DNA of 64,000 bases from positions 124,001 through 188,000 of the forward strand of contig CP014326.1 in the NCBI GenBank assembly GCA_001560895.1, in the 5' to 3' direction. Each line of letters begins with the position of its first letter. Position 1 is the stretch's first letter. Below the pieces are notes generated by a model that was not told the DNA's origin, made no database searches, and saw only the letters and a list, made by a program, of their open reading frames with translations. Shown here in pieces: positions 1 to 7,011 of the stretch. The stretch is from Streptococcus mitis (GTDB taxonomy: Bacteria; Bacillota; Bacilli; Lactobacillales; Streptococcaceae). Both the position numbers and the translations under genes were made by a program.

Positions 1-2
1 GT

Positions 3-866
3 GTGGCTGACAATACTAAAGACACAGTAGATGTTCCAGCTACTTACCTAGATAAAGCTAACTTCCCTGGCCCATTCACAGCCGGTGTCAACCAAGTTAT
101 TCCATACGAATTCTTCGCCGGAGATGGTATGTTGACTCGCCTTATCTTGAAAGCTTCTGATAAAGCTCCATGGTCAGACAACGGCTCAGCTAAAAATCCT
201 GCCCTTCCACCAGTAGAAAAATTGGGCAAAGGCCTTTACTTCTATGAAGTGGACTTGGCAGGTACTCAAGGCAAATTTGACAAAGATTTGTTAGACTTGT
301 TGAAACAAAACGGCACTCAAAGCTATAAAGCAACTATCAAAGTGTACGGTGCGAAAGACGGCAAGGCAGACTTGAGCAATCTTGTAGCGACTAAGGATTT
401 GACAGTGAACTTGAACGGCTTAACTACCCCAGCTGAAGTTCAAAAAGGTGTAGCTGACAACACTAAAGATACAGTGGATGTTCCAGCCTCTTATCTGGAT
501 AAGGCCAACTTCCCTGGTCCATTCACAGCTGGTGTCAACCAAGTCATCCCATACGAACTCTTCGCTGGTGACGGTATGTTGACTCGCCTTATCTTGAAAG
601 CTTCAGACAAGGCTCCATGGTCAGACAACGGCTCAGCTAAAAATCCAGCTCTTCCACCAGTAGAAAAATTAGGCAAAGGTCTTTACTTCTATGAAGTGGA
701 CTTGGCTGGCACTCAAGGCAAATCTGATAAAGACTTGTTAGACTTGTTGAAACAAAACGGCACTCAAAGCTATAAAGCTACTATCAAAGTGTACGGTGCG
801 AAAGATGGCAAGGCAGACTTGAGCAACCTTGTAGCGACTAAGGACTTGACAGTGAACTTGAATGGA
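3..866 (+). repeat. Two tandem SSURE repeat units (447-bp period)
   Basis: The unit starting at 3 recurs at 450 with a period of 447 bp (149 codons). Protein changes between the units are few (for example ATYL/ASYL, EFFA/ELFA, GKFD/GKSD), while silent third-base changes are more frequent. This suggests old duplication under protein-level constraint, or homogenisation by recombination. More units probably lie to the left of the window. Confidence 0.9.
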
Positions 867-1337
867 CATCAGTCTCTTACTCCGATGCAATCAGGCTTCG
901 TCCCATCTTCTAATGGTTCAGCTATGCCGGCTCCAATGATGAATAGTCATCAAGATGCGTCTAAGATGAACGCTCAAATGCCAAGTGCCAATCAAGATGA
1001 GATGAAATCTAAAATGCCAGCTGCTAGCCAGGATAAGATGGTGCATAGCAAAGAGCAGGACAAAACTATGAATGCTAGTCAGCCAATGGCAACACCAAGC
1101 ATGAAACAAGATCAAGCTCCAGCAACATCAAGCAAAATGTCTGATGAAGGCAAGATGGCATCTAATAACAAGGTATCAAGTCCAATGATGGCTGATCAAA
1201 AGAAAGAGCAAAAAGACATGCTTCCATATACTGGTGAAGCCCAAACATCAATGGCTACTCTTGGATTCTTTGGACTCGCCTTGGCAGGACTATTAGGTGG
1301 CCTCGGTTTGAAAGCTAAAAAAGAGGAAAATGACTAG
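3..1337 (+). CDS. pavB: SSURE-repeat surface adhesin, LPXTG-anchored (3' part only)
   Basis: The gene enters the window already open: the first visible codon is the GTG (Val) of a repeat, so the 5' end with signal peptide is missing. Two near-identical 149-residue units are visible, each with the 139-residue SSURE-type core of PavB, a fibronectin- and plasminogen-binding adhesin of S. pneumoniae. Then follows a roughly 115-residue stalk rich in Met, Ser, Gln and Lys, with about 17 methionines. The C-terminus is a sortase signal: LPYTGE, a hydrophobic segment, and a KAKKEEND tail. The protein should be covalently attached to peptidoglycan. It lies upstream of a TCS08-like two-component system, the same neighbourhood as pneumococcal pavB. 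The total repeat number cannot be seen. Family assignment is confident; the ligand is inferred from the family. Confidence 0.9.
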   Translation: MADNTKDTVDVPATYLDKANFPGPFTAGVNQVIPYEFFAGDGMLTRLILKASDKAPWSDNGSAKNPALPPVEKLGKGLYFYEVDLAGTQGKFDKDLLDLLKQNGTQSYKATIKVYGAKDGKADLSNLVATKDLTVNLNGLTTPAEVQKGVADNTKDTVDVPASYLDKANFPGPFTAGVNQVIPYELFAGDGMLTRLILKASDKAPWSDNGSAKNPALPPVEKLGKGLYFYEVDLAGTQGKSDKDLLDLLKQNGTQSYKATIKVYGAKDGKADLSNLVATKDLTVNLNGHQSLTPMQSGFVPSSNGSAMPAPMMNSHQDASKMNAQMPSANQDEMKSKMPAASQDKMVHSKEQDKTMNASQPMATPSMKQDQAPATSSKMSDEGKMASNNKVSSPMMADQKKEQKDMLPYTGEAQTSMATLGFFGLALAGLLGGLGLKAKKEEND

Positions 1338-1412
1338 TCTAGCTACAGATTTTCTATCTAGGATTTGAAAAATCCAGATAGCGATTAGAATGTTCGTAAA
1401 GAGATTAAAATA

Positions 1413-1437
1413 GTGTTATACTATTGTGGTATAGCAC
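1413..1437 (+). promoter_or_regulatory. Promoter of the two-component operon with overlapping palindrome
   Basis: A -10 hexamer TATACT (1417-1422) lies inside an imperfect inverted repeat: GTGTTATAC (1413-1421) and GTATAGCAC (1429-1437), one mismatch, 7-bp gap. No good -35 box is visible. The layout fits an operator for an autoregulating response regulator, which is an inference. A hairpin at about 1354-1381, just after the adhesin gene, may end the previous transcript. Confidence 0.45.
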
Positions 1438-1460
1438 TGTTTTTTTCAAAGGAGAGACAG

Positions 1461-2159
1461 ATGGGAAAGACAATTTTACTCGTTGACGACGAGGTAGAAA
1501 TCACAGATATTCATCAACGTTATCTGGTTCAGGCAGGATATCAGGTTTTGGTGGCCCATGATGGGGTAGAGGCCTTAGAAATCTTCAAGCGAAAACCGAT
1601 TGATTTGATTATTACAGATATCATGATGCCTCGGATGGATGGTTATGATTTGATTAGCGAAGTCCAGTATCAATCTCCAGATCAGCCTTTTCTCTTTATC
1701 ACGGCTAAGACTAGCGAGCAGGACAAGATTTATGGCCTGAGCTTAGGGGCAGATGACTTTATTGCCAAGCCTTTTAGCCCTCGTGAGCTGGTTTTGCGTG
1801 TCCACAATATCTTGCGTCGCCTTCATCGTGGAGGTGAGACAGAAGTCGTCAGTCTCGGAGATTTACGGATGAATCACAGTAGTCATGAGGTCCAAGTCGG
1901 AGATGTGGCGCTCGATTTGACAGTAAAATCCTTCGAACTTCTATGGCTTTTAGCCAGCAATCCAGAGCGAGTTTTCTCTAAGACAGACCTCTATGAGAAG
2001 GTATGGCAGGAAGACTATGTGGATGACACCAATACCTTGAATGTTCATATCCATGCTCTGCGACAGGAGTTGGCTAAACATGCTAGTGCAGAAACACCTA
2101 CCATCAAAACCGTCTGGGGCTTGGGCTACAAAATTGAGAAAGCACGAGGTAGTCAATGA
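1461..2159 (+). CDS. rr08: Response regulator, OmpR/PhoB family (TCS08-like)
   Basis: Cytoplasmic DNA-binding response regulator of 232 residues. The receiver domain (about 3-118) has the acidic pair D9/D10, phospho-acceptor D53 in the ITDIMMP motif, the T of FITAKT and the conserved Lys of AKPFSP. A winged-helix domain (about 130-228) follows, ending in the typical VWGLGYKIE. I chose the ATG at 1461, not an in-frame codon further upstream, because AAAGGAGAG lies just before it and the protein then begins like the family (MGKTILLVDDE). The stop overlaps the kinase start by four bases (ATGA), so the two are translationally coupled. In pneumococcus the corresponding system controls pavB and other surface genes. 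Confidence 0.92.
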   Translation: MGKTILLVDDEVEITDIHQRYLVQAGYQVLVAHDGVEALEIFKRKPIDLIITDIMMPRMDGYDLISEVQYQSPDQPFLFITAKTSEQDKIYGLSLGADDFIAKPFSPRELVLRVHNILRRLHRGGETEVVSLGDLRMNHSSHEVQVGDVALDLTVKSFELLWLLASNPERVFSKTDLYEKVWQEDYVDDTNTLNVHIHALRQELAKHASAETPTIKTVWGLGYKIEKARGSQ

Positions 2160-3208
2160 AATTAAAAAGTTATATTTTAGTGGGGTATATCATTTCAACA
2201 CTCCTAACGATTATCGCGGTTTTTTGGGCTGTTCAAAAAATGCTGATTGAGAAAAGCGAGATTTACTTTTTGCTTGGAATGACCATCGTTGCCAGCCTTG
2301 TCGGTGCTGGGATTAGTCTCTTTCTCCTGTCGCCGGTATTTACGTCATTGAGCAAACTTAAGGAACATGCTAAGCGGGTAGCGGACAAGGACTTTCCATC
2401 AAATCTGGAGGTTCAAGGACCTGTAGAATTTCAACAATTAGGCCAAGCTTTTAATGAAATGTCCCATGATTTGCAGGCCACCTTCGATTCCTTGGAAGAA
2501 AGCGAACGAGAAAAGGGCTTGATGATTGCTCAACTTTCGCATGATATCAAGACCCCCATCACTTCGATCCAAGCGACGGTAGAAGGGATTTTGGATGGGG
2601 TTATCAAGGAAGGAGAACAGGACCATTATCTAGCAACCATTGGGCGCCAGACTGAAAGACTCAATAAACTGGTTGAGGAGTTGAATTTTTTGACTCTAAA
2701 CACAGCTAGAAATCAGGCAGAGACAACTAGTAAAGACAGCATTTTTCTGGATCAGCTCTTGATTGAGTGTATGAGTGAGTTTCAGTTCTTGATTGAGCAG
2801 GAGGAGCGAGATGTCCATTTGCAGGTAATCCCAGAGTCTGCCCGGATTGAGGGAGATTATGCTAAACTTTCTCGTATCTTGGTGAATCTGGTCAATAACG
2901 CTTTTAAATACTCGTCTCCAGGAACCAAGCTGGAAGTGGTGGCTAAGCTGGAGAAGAACCAGCTTTCAATCAGTGTGACGGATGAGGGACAGGGGATTGC
3001 CCCAGAGGACTTGGAGAATATTTTCAAACGCCTTTATCGTGTAGAAGCTTCGCGTAATATGAAAACAGGTGGTCATGGCTTAGGGCTTGCGATTGCGCGT
3101 GAATTGGCCCATCAATTGGGTGGGGAAATCACAGTCAGCAGCCAGTACGGCCTCGGAAGCACCTTTACCCTCCTTCTCAATCTCTCTGGCAATGAAAATA
3201 AAGCTTAA
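2156..3208 (+). CDS. hk08: Sensor histidine kinase (TCS08-like)
   Basis: Membrane histidine kinase of 350 residues, partner of the preceding regulator. Two transmembrane helices (about 6-29 and 36-59) are separated by only a few residues, so there is almost no extracellular sensor domain; this is the intramembrane-sensing type seen for SaeS-like kinases. A HAMP linker follows (about 60-112), then the H-box LSHDIKTP with phospho-acceptor H129, the N-box NLVNNAFKYS, the G1 box DEGQGI, the F-box and G2 box GGHGLGLAIA. All catalytic motifs are intact. The start codon overlaps the regulator stop. The gap to the next gene holds a separate promoter, so the operon probably ends here. Confidence 0.92.
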   Translation: MKLKSYILVGYIISTLLTIIAVFWAVQKMLIEKSEIYFLLGMTIVASLVGAGISLFLLSPVFTSLSKLKEHAKRVADKDFPSNLEVQGPVEFQQLGQAFNEMSHDLQATFDSLEESEREKGLMIAQLSHDIKTPITSIQATVEGILDGVIKEGEQDHYLATIGRQTERLNKLVEELNFLTLNTARNQAETTSKDSIFLDQLLIECMSEFQFLIEQEERDVHLQVIPESARIEGDYAKLSRILVNLVNNAFKYSSPGTKLEVVAKLEKNQLSISVTDEGQGIAPEDLENIFKRLYRVEASRNMKTGGHGLGLAIARELAHQLGGEITVSSQYGLGSTFTLLLNLSGNENKA

Positions 3209-3214
3209 AACCCC

Positions 3215-3243
3215 TTTACAAATCTAGCCATTCATGGTAGAAT
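3215..3243 (+). promoter_or_regulatory. rpsD promoter
   Basis: TTTACA (3215-3220), a 17-bp spacer and TAGAAT (3238-3243) form a near-consensus sigma-A promoter. Transcription would start at about 3250, leaving a leader of about 150 nt before rpsD. Confidence 0.75.
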
Positions 3244-3249
3244 GGATTT

Positions 3250-3402
3250 TGTGTGAAATATCAGCAGGAAAGCATGAAGCTCGTCAACAGGTGTCTTATG
3301 ATAAGTAACCTTGGCTGTTTAGGCGAAGGGCATCTGCACGAATCAGGGCTTTCTAAGTGACTATTTCCACCGAAATATTATTTATATCAGGAGGACATTC
3401 AC
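3250..3402 (+). promoter_or_regulatory. Long 5' leader of rpsD, possible autoregulatory RNA
   Basis: About 150 nt without an ORF separate the promoter from the rpsD start. The sequence is less AT-rich than normal spacers and contains several complementary short segments. In Firmicutes, ribosomal protein S4 commonly represses its own mRNA through a structured leader. I infer the same here but cannot fold it reliably by eye. The ribosome-binding site is AGGAGG at about 3390. Confidence 0.4.
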
Positions 3403-4014
3403 ATGTCACGTTATACAGGACCATCTTGGAAACAAGCTCGTCGCCTTGGCCTTTCACTTACAGGTACAGGTAAAGAATTGGCACGTCGTAACTACGTACC
3501 AGGACAACACGGACCAAACAACCGTTCTAAATTGTCAGAATACGGTTTGCAATTGGCTGAAAAACAAAAACTTCGTTTCACTTACGGTGTAGGTGAAAAA
3601 CAATTCCGTAACTTGTTCGTACAAGCTACAAAAATCAAAGGCGGAATCCTAGGTTTCAACTTCATGCTTCTTTTGGAACGTCGTTTGGATAACGTTGTTT
3701 ACCGTCTTGGTCTTGCGACTACTCGTCGTCAAGCTCGTCAATTCGTAAACCACGGTCACATCCTTGTTGACGGAAAACGCGTTGATATCCCATCATACCG
3801 CGTAACTCCAGGTCAAGTGATCTCAGTTCGTGAAAAATCATTGAAAGTTCCAGCTATCCTTGAAGCAGTAGAAGCTACTCTTGGACGTCCAGCATTCGTA
3901 TCATTCGACGCTGAAAAATTGGAAGGTTCATTGACTCGCTTGCCAGAACGCGACGAAATCAACCCAGAAATCAACGAAGCACTTGTCGTTGAATTCTACA
4001 ACAAGATGCTTTAA
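3403..4014 (+). CDS. rpsD: 30S ribosomal protein S4
   Basis: Primary 16S rRNA-binding protein of the small subunit body and a translational fidelity factor, 203 residues, the usual length in Firmicutes. It starts [21 protein letters not shown]. The S4 RNA-binding domain is at about 93-155 ([29 protein letters not shown]). Codon use is strongly biased, as expected for a highly expressed gene. The gene is monocistronic: its own promoter and leader stand before it and a terminator follows. It lies directly after the TCS08-like genes, as in pneumococcus. Confidence 0.98.
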   Translation: MSRYTGPSWKQARRLGLSLTGTGKELARRNYVPGQHGPNNRSKLSEYGLQLAEKQKLRFTYGVGEKQFRNLFVQATKIKGGILGFNFMLLLERRLDNVVYRLGLATTRRQARQFVNHGHILVDGKRVDIPSYRVTPGQVISVREKSLKVPAILEAVEATLGRPAFVSFDAEKLEGSLTRLPERDEINPEINEALVVEFYNKML

Positions 4015-4034
4015 TTTTAAGATATATCTTACAG

Positions 4035-4060
4035 AAAGCCTACAACAGTGGGCTTTTTGC
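4035..4060 (+). terminator. rpsD terminator
   Basis: AAAGCCTAC (4035-4043) pairs with GTGGGCTTT (4048-4056) through one G-U pair, with a 4-nt loop, followed by a T-rich stretch. Confidence 0.8.
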
Positions 4061-4155
4061 TTTGTCTTAAAATGTTGATTTCTGGGTTTGTTTAGAGATT
4101 TGCTAGTAAGGTTATTGGTGTATCTGAGTCTATCTATGCTAAGAATTACGCGATG

Positions 4156-4184
4156 TTGATGATATAAATCTGGTATGATATAAT
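4156..4184 (+). promoter_or_regulatory. Promoter of toxin mRNA (RNA I) of an Fst-like locus
   Basis: TTGATG (4156-4161), exactly 17 bp, then a perfect TATAAT (4179-4184). Transcription would begin at about 4191. The first 25 nt contain CCCCCTCAC followed by GGGAGG, so a 5' hairpin could hide the ribosome-binding site, as described for Fst mRNA. Confidence 0.75.
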
Positions 4185-4223
4185 ATTTTGGCCCCCTCAC
4201 TTTAATGAAGGGAGGTGTTATAT

Positions 4224-4305
4224 ATGCTAGAGTTATTTTCCCTTTTTACTTGTTAACTTACTATCTGAGCTTTTCAAGCTATGGATAAAGAGACGTAGTA
4301 AGTAG
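4224..4305 (+). pseudogene. Fst-like type I toxin ORF, apparently frameshifted
   Basis: The ATG at 4224 follows GGAGGTG at good spacing. The frame opens with MLELFSLF and then stops at 4254-4256 after only 10 residues. Removing one T from the run at about 4243-4247 would give a 26-residue peptide, MLELFSLLLVNLL continued by SELFKLWIKRRSK, ending at the TAG 4303-4305. That peptide has the Fst/Ldr build: a short start, one hydrophobic helix, a Trp near the membrane exit and a charged tail. The usual Ala-Pro kink is missing. So the toxin looks inactivated by a one-base indel, or the sequence carries an error in a homopolymer. The function is inferred from structure and locus layout. Confidence 0.55.
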
Positions 4306-4329
4306 CATTTAACCCTTTTAGAGGGTAGC

Positions 4330-4364
4330 AAAAAACCCCATCGGTGGCACGGTGGGGCTTTTTT
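4330..4364. terminator. Bidirectional terminator shared by toxin mRNA and antitoxin RNA
   Basis: CCCCATCG pairs with CGGTGGGG around a GTGGCA loop, with an A-run before and a T-run after, so it works in both directions. It terminates RNA I from the left and RNA II from the right. Confidence 0.85.
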
Positions 4365-4399
4365 AGTTATATATGCTAGAAGCATTATTTTCCCTTTAT
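4330..4399 (-). ncRNA. Predicted antisense antitoxin RNA (RNA II) of the Fst-like locus
   Basis: A minus-strand transcript from the promoter at 4406-4434 would start near 4399 and end at the shared terminator, about 70 nt, close to the size of RNA II in known par systems. Its 5' portion is complementary to the direct repeat that also covers the toxin start codon. No ORF is present on it. Confidence 0.65.
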
Positions 4400-4405
4400 G
4401 CTCTC

Positions 4406-4434
4406 ATTCTAACACACCTCCTCCGATTTTTCAA
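4406..4434 (-). promoter_or_regulatory. Promoter of the antitoxin RNA II
   Basis: On the minus strand: TTGAAA (4434-4429), 17-bp spacer, TAGAAT (4411-4406). It points toward the RNA I promoter, so the two transcripts converge. Confidence 0.75.
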
Positions 4435-4616
4435 GCTTTTGTTTTGATATTTCCTCAGAGTGTGTTTGTGGTTTGAGTCCGCTCAACTGAAATTAGAACA
4501 CGCGCTTCTAGCCTCCATTCTACAGCAAAGAAATCAACTCTTTTCTAGGGGATTTCCGCCCTCATTTTTATCTTTTGTGCTAAAATAGACTTATAAATTG
4601 AAAATAAGGAATGTTT

Positions 4617-5423
4617 ATGAAATCGGGTAATGGTTTTTGGAAAGGCTGTCTCTATTTTTGGGGCTTTTTGTTCTTATTGGGCCTTTTGGTTCAATATGCT
4701 CTACCGCTTGCGGCTTGTGTCCTGCTAGGCTATGGTGGTTATCGTCTCTATAAACGTTGGCGCTATCCACTTTTGCAGGATGCCTCTCTAGACGATCGGA
4801 TTGAGCTTTTAAAAGCTCGGATTCGCCAGGCGGACAAAGATATTCAGCAGTTAGAGGGAGTCTTGGTAGAGAAAGGCTTAGATTCCTATAAGAGTTTGGC
4901 TAATCAAGTATTGATCGAACTGCGAGAAATCCATCAGGAGGCAGATCGTCTCAAGTCCTATATCGATGATGATGTCTATAATCGTATTGATAAAAAGGTT
5001 CGTACAGTAAGGGCAAACATCGATGTTCAGCTAGAACGTTTGGATAGGGAAAGTCAGGTAGACCTTGAAAATGCGGAGCCAGAGGAACTAGCTCCAGAAT
5101 TATCCCAGACCTTGGCCAATATTGCTATTGACCATCAGGCTATTTTAGACAAGATTGCTACCTCTGCCGAGGGGGATAAGGAAGAATTGACGGCCATTCA
5201 TAGTTTGAAGATGGAGAAATTCCAAACGATTTTAGAAGGCTATTTAAAGATTAAGGCCAATCCGAAGAACTATAATCGAGCAGAAGAACGTTTGCAACAA
5301 GCTAAAGCAGCTATCGAACAATTTGACCTTGAGCTGGACCAAGTCTTGAGAGAATTCAATGAAACAGATATGCGTGATTTTGATATCAGTCTGCGTATCC
5401 TAGAAAAAGATCGTAAAGAATAG
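4617..5423 (+). CDS. xpaC: XpaC-like membrane-anchored coiled-coil protein
   Basis: Protein of 268 residues. A strongly hydrophobic N-terminus (about 10-45, probably a helical hairpin) is followed by a long charged helical region (about 60-268). It belongs to the XpaC family (5-bromo-4-chloroindolyl phosphate hydrolysis protein), which is normally encoded next to telA, as here; its true activity is unknown. I prefer the ATG at 4617 to the one at 4611 because AAGGA ends directly before 4611, which is too close, but sits 6 nt before 4617. The last 107 residues (from APELSQ to LEKD) are clearly homologous to the N-terminus of the nearby HsdR. The telA start follows after 21 bp, so they form one operon. 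Confidence 0.8.
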   Translation: MKSGNGFWKGCLYFWGFLFLLGLLVQYALPLAACVLLGYGGYRLYKRWRYPLLQDASLDDRIELLKARIRQADKDIQQLEGVLVEKGLDSYKSLANQVLIELREIHQEADRLKSYIDDDVYNRIDKKVRTVRANIDVQLERLDRESQVDLENAEPEELAPELSQTLANIAIDHQAILDKIATSAEGDKEELTAIHSLKMEKFQTILEGYLKIKANPKNYNRAEERLQQAKAAIEQFDLELDQVLREFNETDMRDFDISLRILEKDRKE

Positions 5424-5444
5424 GTTAGAAATAAAGGAGTAACC

Positions 5445-6692
5445 ATGACAGAATTTAATTTCGATATTGACCAGATTGCCAATAATACGGTAGCTAAGGT
5501 GGATAAAACAACCCAAATCATCGAGACCAATACTGGCTCAGACAAAACCTTGACCTTCCTTGAGAAGCTGAGCCCTGAGCAGCAAGAAGGAATCAAGGCG
5601 CACGTGCCTCAGTTGGTAGACCAGTTTGTTACCAATCAAAATGCTCTCTTAGATTTTGGACAATCTGCTGTCGAAGGTGTGAACAATACGGTCAATCGTA
5701 TCTTGTCAGAACAAAAGAAACTACAAATTCCCCAAGTGGATGATCTTCTCAAGAATACAAACCGTGAGTTGCAAGGCTTTGTCGTCAAATACAAGAACGC
5801 TGAAATTGCTGAGTTAGAAGAAAAGCCAAACTTTTTGCAACGCTTGTTTAACAAGAGCAAGAATACCCTACAAGAATTTTACTTTGACTCAAAAACAGTG
5901 GAGCAAAAGCTCGATAGCATGGCTGCCGCAGTGGTCAAGCAAGAAGATGTGCTAGCTCGAAATATCGTTTCAGCTGAGATGTTGATTGAGGACAATACTA
6001 AATCCATTGAAAATCTAGTGGGAGTGATTTCCTTTATCGAAGCTAGCCAGACAGAAGCTGGCAAGCGCGCTGCCGAACTGAAAGCTCAAGCTGACCAACT
6101 CGATACCAGTACGGTAGAATACCAAACCAAATCACAAGAATTGGCTCGTATGGCAGAAGTGGTCAATACCCTCGAACAACAGCACACTGAGTATGTCAGC
6201 CGTCTCTATGTTGCTTGGGCAACAACACCTCAGATGCGCAATCTTGTGAAGGTGTCATCTGATATGCGTCAAAAATTGGGCATGCTTCGTCGCAATACGA
6301 TTCCGACAATGAAGCTTTCTATTGCCCAATTGGGTATTTTGCAACAATCAATGAAATCAGGTGTCGTGGCGGATGCCATTGTCAATGCCAATAATGCTGC
6401 CCTTCAGATGCTAGCTGAAACCAGCAAAGAAGTGATTCCGCAGATGGAACGAATTGCCCAAAGCCCGACAGTCGCTGTCGAATCGGTTACAAAACTGGCT
6501 GAAAGTCTGGTCGCTCAAAACCAAGGTATCGTCGCAGCTATTGAATTGGGACGCCAGAAACGTGCCCAACTAGAAACAACCATCGTCAAGTCCGCAGAAA
6601 TGATCAACGATTCTGTCAAGCTACGCGATGAGAAAATCGTCCAAGCTCTTCTAGATCAAGGAAAGGCCGCTCAGAAAGAAGTACAAGAATAA
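5445..6692 (+). CDS. telA: TelA family protein (toxic anion resistance)
   Basis: Predicted cytoplasmic protein of 415 residues, mostly helical, of the TelA/KlaA family. The family is named after tellurite resistance on RK2-type plasmids, but chromosomal copies are linked to cell envelope stress and tolerance of membrane-active agents, with no proven biochemical activity. Family features visible are the N-terminal DIDQIANNTVAKVD, the central QRLFNKSK segment and the C-terminal KSAEMINDSVKLRDEKIV. AAGGAG lies before the ATG. The gene is the second in an operon with xpaC and is followed by a good terminator. Confidence 0.88.
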   Translation: MTEFNFDIDQIANNTVAKVDKTTQIIETNTGSDKTLTFLEKLSPEQQEGIKAHVPQLVDQFVTNQNALLDFGQSAVEGVNNTVNRILSEQKKLQIPQVDDLLKNTNRELQGFVVKYKNAEIAELEEKPNFLQRLFNKSKNTLQEFYFDSKTVEQKLDSMAAAVVKQEDVLARNIVSAEMLIEDNTKSIENLVGVISFIEASQTEAGKRAAELKAQADQLDTSTVEYQTKSQELARMAEVVNTLEQQHTEYVSRLYVAWATTPQMRNLVKVSSDMRQKLGMLRRNTIPTMKLSIAQLGILQQSMKSGVVADAIVNANNAALQMLAETSKEVIPQMERIAQSPTVAVESVTKLAESLVAQNQGIVAAIELGRQKRAQLETTIVKSAEMINDSVKLRDEKIVQALLDQGKAAQKEVQE

Positions 6693-6698
6693 CACATA

Positions 6699-6732
6699 AG
6701 TCCCCTGTAATGTAGATTTGCAGGGGATTTTG
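6699..6732 (+). terminator. xpaC-telA terminator
   Basis: TCCCCTG (6701-6707) pairs with CAGGGGA (6721-6727), followed by TTTT. Confidence 0.75.
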
Positions 6733-6800
6733 CTTGTTTTAGTAGAAGTTTGAAGGTCAGGGAATTATTGCTAGATTTAGAGAGAATACCCTAGAAAACC

Positions 6801-6829
6801 TTTTCACTATTAGGCTTTTATGATACAAT
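6801..6829 (+). promoter_or_regulatory. Promoter upstream of the hsdR leader
   Basis: TTTTCA (6801-6806), 17 bp, TGA-TACAAT (extended -10 ending at 6829). A transcript would start near 6836. Confidence 0.6.
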
Positions 6830-6835
6830 GGAAGG

Positions 6836-6988
6836 AAGTAAAGGCGCTGTTTTTTCGATGTCGCAACGCCTTGGATGAATGAAAAGGAAGAGTCCCTATG
6901 GTTAAGCAAACAAGTCCCATGCAGAGAGTTGCATTCGAGTCTTCGTACCCATTTTTAAAACCTGCCAATTTCTTTGGTGGGCTTTTTG
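6836..6988 (+). ncRNA. Candidate structured leader or small RNA before hsdR
   Basis: A roughly 150-nt segment is bounded by a promoter and a terminator-like hairpin. Visible elements are AAGGCG pairing with CGCCTT (about 6840-6873), an ATGCA...TGCAT hairpin (about 6919-6933), and CCTGCCAA (6961-6968) pairing with TTGGTGGG (6974-6981) followed by TTTTT. The last hairpin ends about 20 nt before hsdR, so it could be an attenuator controlling hsdR or the end of an independent small RNA. I do not recognise a known riboswitch class. Confidence 0.45.
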
Positions 6989-7011
6989 CGTTGTAGAAAT
7001 GGGGTATGAAC

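Larger units (their letters stand above)
4217..4397 (+). repeat. Direct repeat pairs flanking the shared terminator (par-type DRa/DRb)
   Basis: GTTATATATGCTAG is found at 4217-4230 and again at 4366-4379 (14 bp identical). TTATTTTCCCTTT is found at 4233-4245 and 4385-4397 (13 bp identical). The copies lie on either side of the terminator at 4330-4364. In par/Fst systems this arrangement makes the convergent antitoxin RNA complementary to the translation start of the toxin mRNA although the two RNAs overlap only at the terminator. Confidence 0.8.

Noticed and set aside
44..676. Two identical-looking 61-residue minus-strand ORFs in the adhesin
   Set aside because: They are reverse-strand shadows of the duplicated SSURE repeat.
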